From positions 1 through 16,177 of the forward strand of contig JBOGGN010000315.1 in the NCBI GenBank assembly GCA_050744165.1: 16,177 nt of DNA. The letters are read 5' to 3'. Numbering within the stretch: position 1 is the first letter of the stretch; each line of letters opens with the position of its first letter. Shown here one piece after another: positions 9,747-16,177 of the stretch. The position numbers and the translations under genes were made by a program. Source of the DNA: JBOGGN01 sp050744165. GTDB lineage: Bacteria > Actinomycetota > Acidimicrobiia > Acidimicrobiales > Palsa-688. Under the pieces are notes generated by a model. That model had not been told where the DNA came from. It ran no database searches and worked only from the letters and a program-made list of their open reading frames with translations.

Positions 9747-9893
9747 GTTTCCCCGACCGCCTCGGCCTCCGGATTGCAGGGCCCGTCGCCACCTTTCTGA
9801 CACCAGGTGGAAAAATGCCCCGCCCACAAAGGTGCCCGCGCCGCGCCGGGAGCGAGCGGGGCCGGGGTACGCGACGTGGCGTGGGCGGGCCGG

Positions 9894-9899
9894 TACTCT
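9894..9899 (+). promoter_or_regulatory. -10 box for leaderless gltX transcription
   Basis: TACTCT (TANNNT) is followed by 7 nt and then the ATG, exactly the spacing that puts the transcript start on the first base of the codon. There is no Shine-Dalgarno sequence. No -35 consensus match. Confidence 0.65.
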
Positions 9900-9906
9900 C
9901 GCCCTG

Positions 9907-11295
9907 ATGGGCACCGTGCGCGTTCGCTTCGCCCCGTCTCCCACCGGGTACTTCCACGTGGGCAGCGCCCGGGCGGCGCTGTACAACTGGTTGTTCGCCC
10001 GCCAACAGGGGGGCGTCTTCGTGCTGCGGATCGAGGACACCGATGTCGAGCGCAACCGGCCCGAGCACATCGAGGGCATCCAGCGGGCGCTGCGGTGGCT
10101 CGGGTTGGACTGGGACGAGGGGCCATACTTCCAATCGGAGCGGGGCGAGCGTTACCAGGCGGCCATCGACAAGCTGGTGACCGACGGGGCGGCCTACGGG
10201 TGCGACTGCACGCCGGACGTGGTGGCCGCCCGGGCCAAGGCGCGGGGCGCAACACCGAGCTACGACGGGCACTGCCGGGAGCGGGGGTTGGAGGTGGGGC
10301 CGGGGGTGGCGGTGCGGTTTCGGACCCCGGATGAGGGGGTGACGATGGTCGAGGACCTGGTCCGGGGCCACGTCGAGTTCGCCAACTCGACGCTCGAGGA
10401 CTTCGCCATCCGCAAGTCAAGCGGCCAGCCGCTGTTCATCCTGGCCAACGTCGTCGACGACGCCGACATGGCCATCAGCCACGTGGTGCGGGGCGAGGAC
10501 CACTTGACCAACACGGCCAAGTACGAGCTGTTGTGGTCGGCGCTGGCCTACGGCGACTACCCGACCTTCGCCCACTTGCCGCTTCTCGTCAACGAGCGTC
10601 GCCAGAAGCTGTCCAAGCGTCGCGACAAGGTTGCCCTGGAGCAGTACCGGGACGAGGGTTACCTGGCCGAGGCCATGGTCAACTACATGGCCCTGCTCGG
10701 CTGGTCGCCAGGGGACGATCGGGAGATGCTGACCCGCGACCAGCTGATCGGGCTGTTCCGGCTGGAGGACGTCCGGGGCTCGCCCGCCTACTTCGACGAG
10801 AAGAAGCTGTCGGCGGTCAACTCGGAGTACATCCGGGCCCTTCCGACCTCCGACTTCGTCGAGCGGGCCGAGTCTTGGCTCGATGACCGGTGGCAGCCGC
10901 TGGCCGGCCTTGTCCAGGAGCGCGCTCGGACACTGGCGGACAGCTTCGCCATGATCGCGTTCTTGTTTCTGCCGGAGCCGCCGCTGGACCTGGGTGCGTG
11001 GGAGAAGGCGGTCCGCCAGCAGCCGGCGTTCGAAACCTTGCTGGCGGGCGCCGTCGAGGCATACGCGGAGTGCCCCTGGGACGCGGCGTCGATCAAAGCG
11101 GCGACCATGTCGGTGGGGGAGAAGACCGGCGTCCCGCAGCTGGGCAAGGCTCAAGCCCCGATCCGCCTGGCGGTGACCGGGCGGGCGGTGGGCCTGCCGT
11201 TGTTTGAATCCCTGGTCACGCTGGGCCGGGAACGCACACTGGCCCGGCTCAACCACGCGCTGGCGCGCTTGGAGGAGGCGACGCCGGGCGGGTGA
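9907..11295 (+). CDS. gltX: glutamyl-tRNA synthetase
   Basis: 462 aa. Class I synthetase: HIGH-equivalent motif PSPTGYFHVGSAR (H17-S20), the GluRS IEDTD signature, and the KLSKR loop at K234-R238. The CDC...YDGHC segment (around 10201-10278) fits the zinc-binding insertion of many GluRS enzymes. The C-terminal anticodon-binding helical domain is present (AATMSVGEKTGVPQLGKAQAPIRLAVTG). It attaches glutamate to tRNA-Glu and, in phyla lacking GlnRS, also to tRNA-Gln for later amidation by GatCAB. A tRNA-Gln gene 680 nt downstream makes that link notable. The start is set by the family N-terminus and the adjacent -10 box; a longer in-frame ORF upstream runs through the promoter and is not supported. 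The stop overlaps the next gene's GTG. Confidence 0.97.
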   Translation: MGTVRVRFAPSPTGYFHVGSARAALYNWLFARQQGGVFVLRIEDTDVERNRPEHIEGIQRALRWLGLDWDEGPYFQSERGERYQAAIDKLVTDGAAYGCDCTPDVVAARAKARGATPSYDGHCRERGLEVGPGVAVRFRTPDEGVTMVEDLVRGHVEFANSTLEDFAIRKSSGQPLFILANVVDDADMAISHVVRGEDHLTNTAKYELLWSALAYGDYPTFAHLPLLVNERRQKLSKRRDKVALEQYRDEGYLAEAMVNYMALLGWSPGDDREMLTRDQLIGLFRLEDVRGSPAYFDEKKLSAVNSEYIRALPTSDFVERAESWLDDRWQPLAGLVQERARTLADSFAMIAFLFLPEPPLDLGAWEKAVRQQPAFETLLAGAVEAYAECPWDAASIKAATMSVGEKTGVPQLGKAQAPIRLAVTGRAVGLPLFESLVTLGRERTLARLNHALARLEEATPGG

Positions 11296-11915
11296 TCGTC
11301 AAGTGGTGCATCCGAGCGGCGCTGGCCGTCGTCGCCCTCGGGGTGCTCTACGCGGTCGTCACCGCGCTGCAGGTGTGGATGGCCTCGCGCCGCGACCAGG
11401 CCCGGCCGGTCCAAGCCATCGTGGTGCTCGGGGCGGCGCAGTACAACGGAGTGCCGTCTCCTGATCTGGCGGCGCGGCTGAACCACGCCTACGACCTGTG
11501 GCATCGGGGATTGGCACCGACCATCGTGGTCACGGGAGGAAAGGAGCCCGGAGACTCCTTCACCGAGGCCGCCGCCGGGGCGACCTATCTGGCTGGTCGA
11601 GGCGTGCCCCAGGCCGCCATCCTGCGGGAGGTGAGCGGGCGCAACTCGTGGCAGTCGCTCGAGTCGACGGCCGGGTTCCTCGAGGCGCGGGGGGACCGGT
11701 CGGTGCTGCTGGTGTCCGATCCGTACCACGACCTGCGGATTTCGCTCATGTCCTTGGAGCTGGGGTTGACGCCGTACATGTCGCCGACCCGGTCCTCACC
11801 GCTCGGCTGGCGGACCAAGGCGTATAACTACGGCAAGGAGACAGGGGAGGTGGCGCTGGGCCGGATCATCGGGTTTCGGCGGCTGGTGGACCTCGACACG
11901 CGGTTGTTCGGGTAG
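11292..11915 (+). CDS. YdcF/SanA-like (DUF218) membrane-anchored protein
   Basis: 207 aa; GTG start overlaps the gltX stop by 4 nt, so it should be co-translated. One N-terminal membrane helix (about residues 7-25) is followed by a DUF218 domain: VVLGAAQYNGVPSPDLAARL, IVVTGG, and a late SDPYHDLR motif. The domain would face outside. Family members such as SanA and ElyC affect envelope integrity, but the biochemical reaction is not settled. The family call is firm, the role here is not. Confidence 0.88.
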   Translation: MIVKWCIRAALAVVALGVLYAVVTALQVWMASRRDQARPVQAIVVLGAAQYNGVPSPDLAARLNHAYDLWHRGLAPTIVVTGGKEPGDSFTEAAAGATYLAGRGVPQAAILREVSGRNSWQSLESTAGFLEARGDRSVLLVSDPYHDLRISLMSLELGLTPYMSPTRSSPLGWRTKAYNYGKETGEVALGRIIGFRRLVDLDTRLFG

Positions 11916-11916
11916 G

Positions 11917-11941
11917 CGCGGGCGGGTGGGGCTCGCCCGCG
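11917..11941 (+). terminator. GC-rich hairpin after the gltX operon
   Basis: CGCGGGCG (11917-11924) pairs perfectly with CGCCCGCG (11934-11941) across a 9-nt loop, 2 nt after the stop codon. There is no T-tract, so it may act as a weak or factor-assisted terminator or protect the 3' end. Confidence 0.45.
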
Positions 11942-11957
11942 TGCGGCGTGGCAGCGG

Positions 11958-11963
11958 TAAGGT
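11958..11963 (+). promoter_or_regulatory. candidate -10 box of tRNA-Gln
   Basis: TAAGGT fits TANNNT and sits 11 nt before the mature 5' end of the tRNA, a normal distance for a short 5' leader. No -35 match. Confidence 0.4.
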
Positions 11964-11974
11964 GAGCCGCCCGT

Positions 11975-12046
11975 TCGGGGGTGGTGTAATCGGCAACACT
12001 GCAGGTTCTGGCCCTGCCATTGTGGGTTCGAGTCCTCCCCCCCGAG
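11975..12046 (+). tRNA. tRNA-Gln (anticodon CTG)
   Basis: 72 nt. Acceptor TCGGGGG/CCCCCGA is perfect with discriminator G12046. D-stem GTGT/ACAC, anticodon stem GCAGG/CCTGC with loop TTCTGGC (anticodon CTG reads CAG), variable loop CATT, T-loop TTCGAGT. The T-stem GTGGG/CCTCC has one mismatch and one wobble. CCA is not encoded, usual for actinobacteria. The 3' half is a likely integration target, given the integrase remnant to its right. Confidence 0.93.
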
Positions 12047-12063
12047 CCCCTCGGTTCATAAGA

Positions 12064-12088
12064 AAGCCCAGGTCAGCGGCCTGGGCTT
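12064..12088 (+). terminator. perfect 9-bp hairpin after tRNA-Gln
   Basis: AAGCCCAGG (12064-12072) pairs with CCTGGGCTT (12080-12088) over a 7-nt loop, followed by CCCTTG. It lies 18 nt past the tRNA and most simply ends that transcript. Lying at the presumed island boundary, it could belong to either host or element. Confidence 0.6.
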
Positions 12089-12183
12089 CCCTTGTGAAAT
12101 GACATCAGGTGCTCTCCGTGGTCACAGTTTTGTCACGGACGCCGCGACGGGGCGACGGGGGCGCTGGCTTGGACACGGAGGAC

Positions 12184-12405
12184 TCAGCTGAGGCTGGGCT
12201 GAACCACGATGATCCCCTCCGCGGTTGCGGGTGGAATCGGCTCGCCGTGTTCCCGCATCGCCTCGAGGTGAAGCGGGATGGCCTCGCGTATCAGTTGTTC
12301 GACCTCGGCGCGTGTCGACCCGGCCGCAACGCACCCCGGGAGGTCGGGGACATAGGCCCCCCAGGCGTCTTCCTCGTGTTCGATGACCACGGCGTAGCCG
12401 TTCAT
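12184..12405 (-). CDS. hicB: HicB-family antitoxin
   Basis: 73 aa; ATG overlaps the hicA stop (ATGA), which fixes the start. The sequence MNGYAVVIEHEEDAWGAYV then PDLPGCVAAG is the classic HicB partial-RNase-H-like fold motif. The protein ends soon after this domain, with no C-terminal DNA-binding domain, so it is one of the short HicB proteins. It should bind and neutralise HicA. Gene order toxin-first is normal for hicAB. No promoter of its own is evident between it and the toxin gene. Confidence 0.88.
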   Translation of the reverse strand: MNGYAVVIEHEEDAWGAYVPDLPGCVAAGSTRAEVEQLIREAIPLHLEAMREHGEPIPPATAEGIIVVQPSLS

Positions 12406-12596
12406 TGAGGTCCTCGCAGTCCTGCCTGGCGTTGGATGCTGGCCAGCGTACCGTGGGGCATATCGGCTCCGAGGTTGCCCGACACCGTGACCGTGCCTGG
12501 CCGCTGATCGTGCTGATACTGGCGGTGCGAGCCTCGCTGGCGGACAAGGTGCCACCCCTCCTCCTCCAGCAGGCGGATGACATCACGGACCTTCAC
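12402..12596 (-). CDS. hicA: HicA-family mRNA interferase toxin
   Basis: 64 aa from GTG 12596. KVRDVIRLLEEEGWHLVRQR leads to GSHRQY, whose H24 is the catalytic histidine of the HicA double-stranded-RNA-binding-like fold; TVTVSG and GTLASIQRQAGL complete the family pattern. It is expected to cleave mRNA when free of HicB. In-frame starts further upstream exist but would read through integrase sequence; the GTG start matches family length. The GTG overlaps the stop of the restored integrase frame (GTGA), so toxin translation may once have been coupled to the integrase. Confidence 0.88.
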   Translation of the reverse strand: MKVRDVIRLLEEEGWHLVRQRGSHRQYQHDQRPGTVTVSGNLGADMPHGTLASIQRQAGLRGPQ

Positions 12597-13635
12597 CTCG
12601 GCGCGACTCCGAAGATCAGTGCCGCGACCCTCTCGGCGGCATCGGACTGCACCCCTTGATGACGTGTTGGTAGGTCTGCCAGGTGATGAGCGGGCTTGCG
12701 TGACCGAGCCGTTCGGAGACGATCTTGACGTCGACACCTGCGACCAGTGCGAGCGTGGCCCACGAGTGCCGCCGATCGTGTAGACGAATGGTTGGTAGTT
12801 CCGCGAACGCGGCCTGCGTGAGGCGCCGGGTGAAGGTTTTGGAGAACGCCTCGGGGTGATAGGGCTGTCCGTCAGGTCGGTAAAAGACTAGATCGTGGGC
12901 GTCGTAGGCTGCCCCGACGAGGAGCCGTTCCTCGGCCTGTCGGGCTCGCCAGGTTCGTAGGGCCCCCACCGTCGCGGCGTCCAGCTCGACGACCCGCGGT
13001 TTCTCAGACTTGGTTCTCGCCACTAGGCGGCCTTCCCTGCCGCGCCCGGATGGTTTCGCTAGCGGGATGAGCTCCTGGCGGATTGCCACGATGCCGCGGC
13101 CGAGATCAATGTCCGCCCATCGCACGCCGAGGGCCTCCCCGCGGCGGCATCCCGTGGTCGCGAGAAAGAACCACTGCCAGTAGTTGCGATCCTGTTCGTT
13201 GAGGGCCAGGAACCGGCGCAGCTGGTCGGCGGTCCAAACCCGCATCTCCGGCGGCTTGGACTGCGCTGCAGAGGGCGGGTTCTCATGGTCGGCTGGATTC
13301 AACGGGATACGGCGCCATCGAACAGCGTCGTCGAGGGCGGCGTGAATGATCGTGTGGACGTAGCGGACCGTGCGGGGCTTGAGTCCCGCCGACTGCTTCC
13401 CAAGCTTGCGCCCGTTAAGGAGCAGCTCTGCGTAGAGGCGGTTCAACGCGCCGCCGTCCAGGGCCTGGAGTTGGATTTGTCCGATCCTCGGTTCGACGTG
13501 ATTGCGAATGTTGCGGTCGCGAAGGTAGTTGCCAGCCGGTCAGGAGACCAAGGACCGACCTGCGCAGTCGCGGCGAGTTCTGCCGCTCGCAACCATACCG
13601 CAACCTTTCCGCTATCGAGTTCGGCGGATCCAGAT
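12593..13635 (-). pseudogene. decayed tyrosine-recombinase integrase
   Basis: The catalytic domain is open from 13539 to 12616: first Arg in TTGCRRGEALGVRW, LHDRRHSWAT (H-x-x-R), LGHASPLIT and the nucleophile Tyr in TYQHVIKG. Right after VIKG the frame is lost; one extra G in the GGGG run would restore GVQSDAAERVAALIFGVAPR and a stop at 12593. At the other end an in-frame TGA (13540-13542) interrupts; the adjacent frame reads DSGKVAVWLRAAELA...VGPWSPDRLA and would join NYLRDRNIRNHVEP, as in SAM-like core-binding domains, by one frameshift near 13535. The arm-binding N-terminus is not clearly recoverable, so 13635 is approximate. Lying 550 nt from tRNA-Gln, it was probably the integrase of an element using that tRNA. 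Confidence 0.82.
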
Positions 13636-13753
13636 GAGCGAAACTTCGCCTGTGCCAGCGAAGCCCCGTAGCGTGCGTCCCAAGTTTCTGTGTCGGGGAC
13701 GGCAAAAAAAAGCGAGACAGGCGTCGACCCGTTCAAGCCAATCATTCGGTTTC

Positions 13754-13853
13754 CTAATCCATCCTTCGCCGGTACTTCGCCCAGGAGTTGACGCGCTGCT
13801 TCCTGATCTCCACAGATCTCTCGAAGTTTGCGAGTAGCGAATGCGAGTTCCAA
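13754..13853 (-). pseudogene. fragment of a HigB-like (RelE/ParE superfamily) toxin
   Basis: From a TTG at 13853 the minus strand reads LELAFATRKLREICGDQEAA then RQLLG, the start of HigB-type killer proteins. A frameshift would continue to AKYRRRMD and then a stop (13754-13756). The remainder of the toxin and any antitoxin are missing or unrecognisable. Resemblance is by eye and the fragment is only ~33 codons. Confidence 0.45.
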
Positions 13854-14479
13854 CTTGAAGTGCCTTGAGCGTGAGAGTGGCAGGCCGTTAGGCGCCCGAG
13901 CATGCCACCCCACTGTACGGGACAGGGGTCCCCCGGTGAGGGAGGGAGTCGGATGGACGGGCGACTTGGTCGAAATCACGCCAGTCGAACGCCACCCAAT
14001 GGCATCGCGGGTGCCTTCCCCACTAGGACAGGTGTGTTTTAGGAAGTGCCGTTCCACTGCAACGTCTTGACCTTGGCCAGCAGCAGGCGCCGCCTCTCGC
14101 GTGCATTTGTGGTCGGGTTGTCGGAGCGCATGCCCTTGTCCAGTCGTCAGGCGGATCCACTGGTGCAGCAACTCGTTCGAGATACCGCGCTTCGCCACTG
14201 TCCGGTGCTACTTCCCCGACGTGTGCCACAACTCGACGGGATGCGCCCGATACTCAGCCGGATAGTTGTAGTTGGCTATTGGATCATCGGCGCCGGGGCT
14301 CACGCCCCAGTCGCGGATGTCGACCGAACCGGGTCAGGTCCACGTCAATCAGCGTCGAGGTGGTGAGCGTTCACGTAGGCTGGTAAGCGAGCGACTGCGG
14401 TCTAACGGGACGGCCGCGCGTTCCGCTACTGCCGAGGCCGCGGGCTCCCAGGCGGTCAGCCTTGGCGAAATGCAGTACT

Positions 14480-14497
14480 GACCGGGGCCGCCCGGTC
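14480..14497 (+). other. 7-bp hairpin with GCCG loop
   Basis: GACCGGG/CCCGGTC around a 4-nt loop, just after a TGA. No T-tract follows. It may be a leftover terminator of a lost gene or chance in GC-rich DNA. Confidence 0.3.
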
Positions 14498-14706
14498 ACC
14501 CTCACACGCATCGACGTCGGCGACTTGGCAAGCAGCACCTTCATCCGGCTCACTCGCGGGCTCGGTTGACGGGGTTGCCGGAGCCTTGCCACATCAGCTC
14601 GCCGCCGATTGCCGGGGTCACGGAGGTACGACATCTGGGACTCCATGGGTGACGAGCCAATTCACCGCGCAGAGGGGCCCGGCAGGCTAGCGAGCGGCAC
14701 CTCGCC

Positions 14707-14712
14707 TAGCCT
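14707..14712 (+). promoter_or_regulatory. candidate -10 box of the phosphoesterase gene
   Basis: TAGCCT, identical to the hexamer in front of glgX, lies 31 nt before ATG 14744. A start near 14719 would give a 25-nt leader that contains the GAGGG ribosome binding site at 14734-14738. Confidence 0.45.
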
Positions 14713-14743
14713 TGTTGTTGAGCTACCCGCAACGAGGGTGATG

Positions 14744-16048
14744 ATGACCAAGATTCCGACAACCGAGCCCAGCGCCGTCGTCGTCCAGTTGTCCGACTTG
14801 CATTTCAGTGTCGACGACCCGGGCCTCGAAGCTCGCAATGCGCTGATCCGCGAGCGGCTGTGCGCCGATCTCGAGATGCTCGTCGGGCAGCTCGGCCGGC
14901 CTGCAGACGTTGTCGTGGTCACCGGCGACATCGCCTACGGGGGCAAGGAGGCCGAGTACCAGCACGCCAGTGCCTGGTTCCAGCGGGTCATCGACCCGAT
15001 CACTAACGGCTCGACCCGGGTGCTGTGCGTGCCCGGCAACCACGACGTCGACTGGAACCGGATCGGCCAGACGCACAAGGCACACCGGCTTCACATCGCA
15101 CGCTGTCCAGACGAGGAGCTCGACTCGATGCTCGATGAGTACCTCAGCGAGGACGGCCAGGCAATCCTCCATCCCCTGGGGGCCTACAACGTCTACGCGT
15201 CGTCGATCGGATGCCAGATACTCGACCGCTTCTGCTGGGACAGCCGCCTGCCTATCGGTGGCGGCTACGAGCTCGACTTCCGCGGCGTCACAACGGTCGT
15301 GAACAGCTATGACAGCGACGGACCGGGAACGCTGGCGGTCCATGCCAACCAGCTCTTGAAGTCGCCGGCGCCCGGGCGCGTCCCGATCTTGTTGGCCCAT
15401 CACGACACCTTCTTCTGGCGACGCCAGCACAAACTCCACACCGAGGTGACCCGGCGCATGGCGGTCGCGATGTACGGCCACACCCACACGCCTCGGATGC
15501 AGAAGGTCGAAAACTGCCTTGAGGTCACTGGCGGCGCCGTCCAACCAGAGGAAGGAAAGGACTGGATGCCGGCCTACAACCTGCTTCGGCTCAGCGTTGC
15601 ACCGACTGACGGGCCCACCGCGACGATGACGGTCGAGGTGTGGCGACGGCGCTGGGGGAGCGACTACGACGGCTTCGTCCCGGACACGGAGTCCGGCACT
15701 TGCGACGTCCGTCAGGTCGAGGTATCCGCCGCGTCGCCCACACCTGCCAGCGAGACCGAGACCGCGCCCGACGGCGCCGAGGAGGAGGTGCGCGTCGCGT
15801 TGACCACCCCAGAAGGAGACCCTCACCCCGTCCGCGAGGTCCAGCGAGCCCTGTACGACCTTGGGGCGGGCGACCGCATCACGATCCTCGCCGAGCTTGG
15901 CCTACCCATCGACGACCTCGCGGAACTGCCGGCGCACCGGCTCATACCGGAGGCCGCTGCGGCCGTCGTGGCCGCCGGCCAGCTCGACGCGTTCCGACGG
16001 ATTCTCGCCGAGCGAGGCAATGCCAGCCATGGAGGCGCGGGTGCCTGA
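14744..16048 (+). CDS. cytoplasmic calcineurin-like metallophosphoesterase with C-terminal EAD-like helical domain
   Basis: 434 aa. ATG 14744 is chosen (GAGGG 5 nt upstream; ATG 14741 is the alternative); longer in-frame starts precede the promoter-like box. Residues 1-~335 form a full Metallophos domain: SDLHF (D18, H20), GD (61-62), GNHD (98-101), AHHD (H219, H220) and GHTH (245-248), so all metal ligands are present. No signal peptide or membrane helix. A low-complexity Ala/Glu/Thr linker (~345-360) leads to ~365-425, beginning EVQRALYDLGAGDRITILAE and ending AAVVAAGQLDAFRRILAERG. That pattern resembles effector-associated (EAD-type) adaptor domains that recruit effectors to NTPase-based conflict systems; this is by-eye resemblance. 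The enzyme could be a nuclease or cyclic-nucleotide phosphodiesterase. The next gene overlaps it by 8 nt, suggesting a two-component unit in the tRNA-linked island. Confidence 0.85.
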   Translation: MTKIPTTEPSAVVVQLSDLHFSVDDPGLEARNALIRERLCADLEMLVGQLGRPADVVVVTGDIAYGGKEAEYQHASAWFQRVIDPITNGSTRVLCVPGNHDVDWNRIGQTHKAHRLHIARCPDEELDSMLDEYLSEDGQAILHPLGAYNVYASSIGCQILDRFCWDSRLPIGGGYELDFRGVTTVVNSYDSDGPGTLAVHANQLLKSPAPGRVPILLAHHDTFFWRRQHKLHTEVTRRMAVAMYGHTHTPRMQKVENCLEVTGGAVQPEEGKDWMPAYNLLRLSVAPTDGPTATMTVEVWRRRWGSDYDGFVPDTESGTCDVRQVEVSAASPTPASETETAPDGAEEEVRVALTTPEGDPHPVREVQRALYDLGAGDRITILAELGLPIDDLAELPAHRLIPEAAAAVVAAGQLDAFRRILAERGNASHGGAGA

Positions 16049-16177
16049 CGATCACTTCCCCGACCTAATGCACGAGGTTGGCGTCGACGACGCCGATCGC
16101 ATCACAGCCTTCTCTCGGGCGGTCGTCGCCATCGCCGCCGACGCCACCGCGGCCAGAGCGGCGCGATTGGTTGAGGT
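16041..16177 (+). CDS. partial gene of unknown function, translationally coupled to the phosphoesterase
   Basis: Runs off the right edge. GTG 16041 is preferred because GGAGG (16031-16035) lies 5 nt upstream; ATG 16029 and 16020 are in-frame alternatives. It overlaps the phosphoesterase stop by 8 nt. The 45 visible codons (start MPDDHFPDLMHEVGVDDADR, then an Ala/Arg-rich helical stretch) match no family I recognise. Its real domain content, perhaps an NTPase, protease or second EAD, is beyond the window. Confidence 0.6.
   Translation, partial: MPDDHFPDLMHEVGVDDADRITAFSRAVVAIAADATAARAARLVE

Larger units (their letters stand above)
9601..9824. mobile_element. 224-bp non-coding element with 19-bp terminal inverted repeats (MITE-like)
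   Basis: GGCGGGGCATTTTCCCACC (9601-9619) recurs inverted as GGTGGAAAAATGCCCCGCC (9806-9824), 18 of 19 positions matching. The interior carries no plausible gene and begins 16 nt after the phosphatase stop, ending 69 nt before the gltX -10 box. Size and end structure fit a miniature inverted-repeat element, but I see no convincing target-site duplication (flanks gaaacgacc and cacaaaggt) and no second copy in the window. It fills most of the 322-nt gap between genes. A large regulatory or termination structure is the alternative. Confidence 0.5.
13854..14743. other. about 0.9 kb without a supportable gene, degenerate island DNA
   Basis: G+C is visibly lower than in the flanking core genes. A 251-codon minus-strand frame (14198 to 13443) is open but joins unrelated pieces, including the HigB and integrase fragments, and has no coherent product. 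One short minus-strand piece looks protein-like: codons over 14208-14333 reading VDIRDWGVSPGADDPIANYN and then PAEYRAHPVELWHTSGK before a stop; I do not recognise it. The plus strand shows no ribosome-binding-site-led ORF until the phosphoesterase. Confidence 0.6.

Noticed and set aside
13443..14198. 251-codon minus-strand frame as one gene
   Set aside because: It strings together unrelated fragments (HigB-like, integrase core-binding) and lacks a coherent family; treated as decay.
12047..16177. Second copy of the tRNA 3' half as the distal attachment site
   Set aside because: I looked for the T-arm/acceptor sequence (GGTTCGAGTCC...) and found no second copy in the window.

Overview
The window looks like chromosome from a high-GC (roughly 70% G+C by eye) actinobacterium. 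The supporting signs are GTG/TTG starts, strong third-position GC bias, TANNNT -10 boxes directly abutting start codons (leaderless genes), a tRNA gene without an encoded CCA end, and the types of proteins present. I cannot place it to genus; Acidimicrobiia or a relative is possible but unproven.

Layout. (1) 100-3634 (+): a three-gene operon with two 4-nt stop/start overlaps. It encodes a receiver + glutaredoxin-fold + thioredoxin-reductase-like flavoprotein fusion, a soluble histidine kinase with a cyclic-nucleotide-binding-type N-terminus, and a small UBP-type zinc-finger protein. Together they look like a cytoplasmic signalling module. (2) 3690-4280: a 20-bp perfect palindrome (likely terminator), then a PadR-family regulator on the minus strand with an 18-bp perfect palindromic operator over its own start region. 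(3) 4363-7738: a glgX-type glycogen debranching enzyme (probably leaderless), convergent with and overlapping an MFS transporter gene. (4) 7917-9584: a Tat-exported purple-acid-phosphatase-like metallophosphoesterase, split by two compensating frameshifts. (5) 9601-9824: a 224-bp non-coding element with 19-bp terminal inverted repeats, internal interleaved stems and a tandem 21-mer. (6) 9894-12046: gltX (leaderless), an overlapping YdcF/DUF218 membrane protein gene, then tRNA-Gln(CTG). The non-discriminating GluRS expected in this phylum would charge this tRNA.

(7) From 12047 to the right edge the sequence has the character of an integrated island next to the tRNA 3' end. It holds a hairpin, a hicA-hicB toxin-antitoxin pair, a decayed tyrosine integrase overlapping hicA, a fragment of a HigB-like toxin, about 0.9 kb of degenerate lower-GC DNA, and then an intact cytoplasmic calcineurin-like phosphoesterase. 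That protein's C-terminal ~65 residues resemble the small helical effector-associated (EAD-type) adaptor domains of bacterial conflict systems. It is followed by an overlapping gene that runs off the window. This last pair is the best candidate for an undescribed defence or conflict system, but the partner needed to judge it lies outside the window.
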